Positions 6,622-7,474 of a DNA stretch of 7,474 nucleotides are shown here, in pieces (within the stretch, counting starts at the first letter, position 1; each line of letters begins with the position of its first letter). Made by a program: the position numbers and the translations under genes. Source of the stretch: Acidimicrobiia bacterium (lineage in GTDB: Bacteria; Actinomycetota; Acidimicrobiia; Acidimicrobiales; AC-14); assembly GCA_019243595.1 (NCBI GenBank), contig JAFAUA010000045.1, forward strand, positions 1-7,474. The letters run 5' to 3'. Under the pieces are notes generated by a model. The model searched no databases and was not told the origin of the DNA. It saw only the letters and a program-made list of their open reading frames with translations.

Positions 6622-7230
6622 ATGCCAATAGCCAAGAACACGCCGTGGGGTGAACCGGGTGTGTTGCCCGACGACGGGGTGGTCGTGCACTCCGATGCTG
6701 AGGCGCGCTCCGTGATCGAACAGGCGCGCGCGGAAGGGCGCCCGTACCCTGCGCTCGGGCTCCTCGGCGGCGACCTGTGCCGAACGCTCGGCGGCGATGG
6801 CGACGAGGTGAGGCTGCGCTCGGCGGACGCCGTGCGCTTTCCCGTCGACCTCGGCGAAGCGACGCTCGACGGCGACGTGCACGTGTTCGTGGCCCACCTG
6901 GTGGCGCGCACGCGCGCCTGGGGCCACGTCGTCGCCGCCATGAACGCCCAGTTCGTCGGTCCGTGGGTGATCGGCCGGCGCGCCCACCCAAACGACGGCC
7001 TACTCGACGTGTACCAGGCCGACCTCTCGCTCACCGACAGGTTCAAGGTGCGAGCGAGGCTCGGGCACGGCGAGTACCTGCCCCACCCCCGCATCAGCGA
7101 GCGGCGCGCGGCCGCCGTCCAGATCCAGCTCGAGCGCCCGCGGCCCGTGTACCTCGACGGCGCGCCATGCGGCGCGGCGCGCACCATCGCCCTGCGCGTC
7201 GAGCCGGACGCTCTCACAGTTGTGGTGTAG
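6622..7230 (+). CDS. Orphan YegS/diacylglycerol-kinase C-terminal-domain-like protein
   Basis: A 202-residue protein whose second half resembles the C-terminal beta-sandwich domain of YegS/DgkB-type lipid kinases. It has HVVAAMNAQFVGPWVIGRRAH followed by NDGLLDV (124-130), a central charged segment, VYLDG (176-180) and a closing LRVEPDALTVVV. The segment LGLLGGDLCRTLGG (45-58) also lines up with the family's G-T-x-N-D-F-A-R-x-L-G region. The N-terminal nucleotide-binding half that carries the catalytic GGDGT is absent; the protein begins with only about 40 unrelated-looking residues. Such a protein is unlikely to phosphorylate lipid alone. It could bind a lipid or polyprenyl ligand, or regulate a partner kinase. 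That function is inference. No frameshifted kinase half is present upstream, where helY ends 10 nt away, so it is not a simple broken gene. AGGGG 7 nt before the ATG is a plausible Shine-Dalgarno. It is probably the last gene of the tat-helY operon. Confidence 0.8.
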   Translation: MPIAKNTPWGEPGVLPDDGVVVHSDAEARSVIEQARAEGRPYPALGLLGGDLCRTLGGDGDEVRLRSADAVRFPVDLGEATLDGDVHVFVAHLVARTRAWGHVVAAMNAQFVGPWVIGRRAHPNDGLLDVYQADLSLTDRFKVRARLGHGEYLPHPRISERRAAAVQIQLERPRPVYLDGAPCGAARTIALRVEPDALTVVV

Positions 7231-7234
7231 GGCT

Positions 7235-7240
7235 TACGCT
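7235..7240 (+). promoter_or_regulatory. -10 box (TACGCT) of a probable leaderless promoter
   Basis: TACGCT fits TANNNT and ends 6 nt before the ATG at 7247. There is no Shine-Dalgarno in the 16-nt gap from the previous stop codon. The position matches the two boxes at 2536 and 2760. A -35 element is not evident. Confidence 0.5.
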
Positions 7241-7246
7241 CATCGA

Positions 7247-7474
7247 ATGGACCTGGAAGCGGCCAAGGACCGGCTGATCGCCGAGGTCGACCGTCATGCC
7301 GACGCCCTGATCGACGCGTCGCACCGCATCCACGAGCACCCCGAGCTGCTCTTCGAGGAGCGGTTCGCAGCCGAGCTGCTGTGCGACATGCTCGAGGGCG
7401 GCGGCCTGAAGGTGGAGCGGGGCGCGTACGGCCTCGAGACGGCGTTCGCCGCCCGGGCCGGGAGCGACGGCCCA
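7247..7474 (+). CDS. M20-family amidohydrolase/peptidase, N-terminal fragment cut by the window edge
   Basis: Seventy-six codons are visible from an ATG. The segment RIHEHPELLFEERFAAELL (27-45) followed by LEGGGLKVERGAYGLETAFAA is the characteristic start of M20D-type metallo-hydrolases such as AbgB-like p-aminobenzoyl-glutamate hydrolases and related amidohydrolases (consensus HxHPELxxEE...LxxxGxxVxxGxxGLxTAF). These enzymes cleave N-acyl-amino-acid or dipeptide bonds in the cytoplasm with two metal ions. The metal-binding residues lie beyond the window, so activity and substrate cannot be judged. No signal peptide is present. The ATG is chosen because a TANNNT box lies 6 nt upstream and nothing in frame before it makes sense. 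It probably has its own leaderless promoter and so is separate from the helY operon. Confidence 0.85.
   Translation, partial: MDLEAAKDRLIAEVDRHADALIDASHRIHEHPELLFEERFAAELLCDMLEGGGLKVERGAYGLETAFAARAGSDGP

Noticed and set aside
4445..6631. A 728-codon plus-strand open frame overlapping helY
   Set aside because: It is an out-of-frame shadow with an Arg/Pro/Ala/Gly-dominated composition, while the helY frame carries all helicase motifs without interruption.
6652..6804. GGDG at residues 57-60 of the YegS_C-like protein as a catalytic GGDGT
   Set aside because: It lies after, not before, the region that aligns with GTxNDFARxLG, is followed by Asp rather than Thr, and lacks the surrounding Rossmann fold, so it appears coincidental.
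3933..7217. A 1094-codon open frame on the minus strand opposite helY and the YegS_C-like gene
   Set aside because: It is the mirror of GC3-rich genes on the plus strand, has no recognisable domain, is very rich in Arg, Val, Gly and His, and overlaps two genes with clear motifs.

Overview
This 7.5-kb window is GC-rich chromosomal DNA from an actinobacterium-like organism. The supporting signs are codons that mostly end in G or C, frequent GTG starts, three TANNNT boxes only 6-7 nt before start codons (leaderless-transcript architecture), and a tatB-tatC-helY block like the tat-helY neighbourhood of Mycobacterium. A lineage such as Acidimicrobiia is possible, but the sequence alone does not settle it. 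I see no mobile element, CRISPR array, RNA gene or prophage. Coding density is very high and no gene-free stretch exceeds about 70 bases.

Left part, minus strand (1-2131): a large soluble sensor histidine kinase with two GAF-like regions, PAS, HisKA and HATPase_c is followed 18 nt downstream by the first 28 codons of a glycerophosphodiester phosphodiesterase that runs off the left edge. Its HRGAS...NTL signature is easily missed because only 85 bases are present. No response regulator is visible.

Centre, plus strand (2158-3975): divergent from the kinase lies a small CxxC...CxxC (zinc-ribbon-like) protein with a strong Shine-Dalgarno, closed by a perfect 9-bp hairpin. Next come a 68-residue single-pass membrane protein and then tatB and tatC of the twin-arginine translocase. 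The small membrane protein and tatB each seem to have their own leaderless promoter. tatC probably begins upstream of its first ATG, possibly at a non-canonical AUC codon with an ideal Shine-Dalgarno.

Right part, plus strand (3978-7474): helY, a Ski2/Mtr4-like DEVH helicase with a DSHCT C-terminus, begins 2 nt after tatC. Ten nt after helY is a 202-residue protein resembling the C-terminal half of YegS/diacylglycerol-kinase-type lipid kinases but lacking the nucleotide-binding half. Finally, a leaderless promoter leads into the N-terminus of an M20-family amidohydrolase/peptidase cut by the right edge.

Probable transcription units are kinase-GDPD (minus), the zinc-ribbon gene alone, the small membrane gene alone or reading into tat, tatB-tatC-helY-YegS_C-like, and the M20 gene. 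The region is largely housekeeping. I find no clear evidence of a wholly new multi-gene system. The most unusual items are the orphan lipid-kinase C-terminal domain, the likely AUC start of tatC and the set of leaderless promoters.
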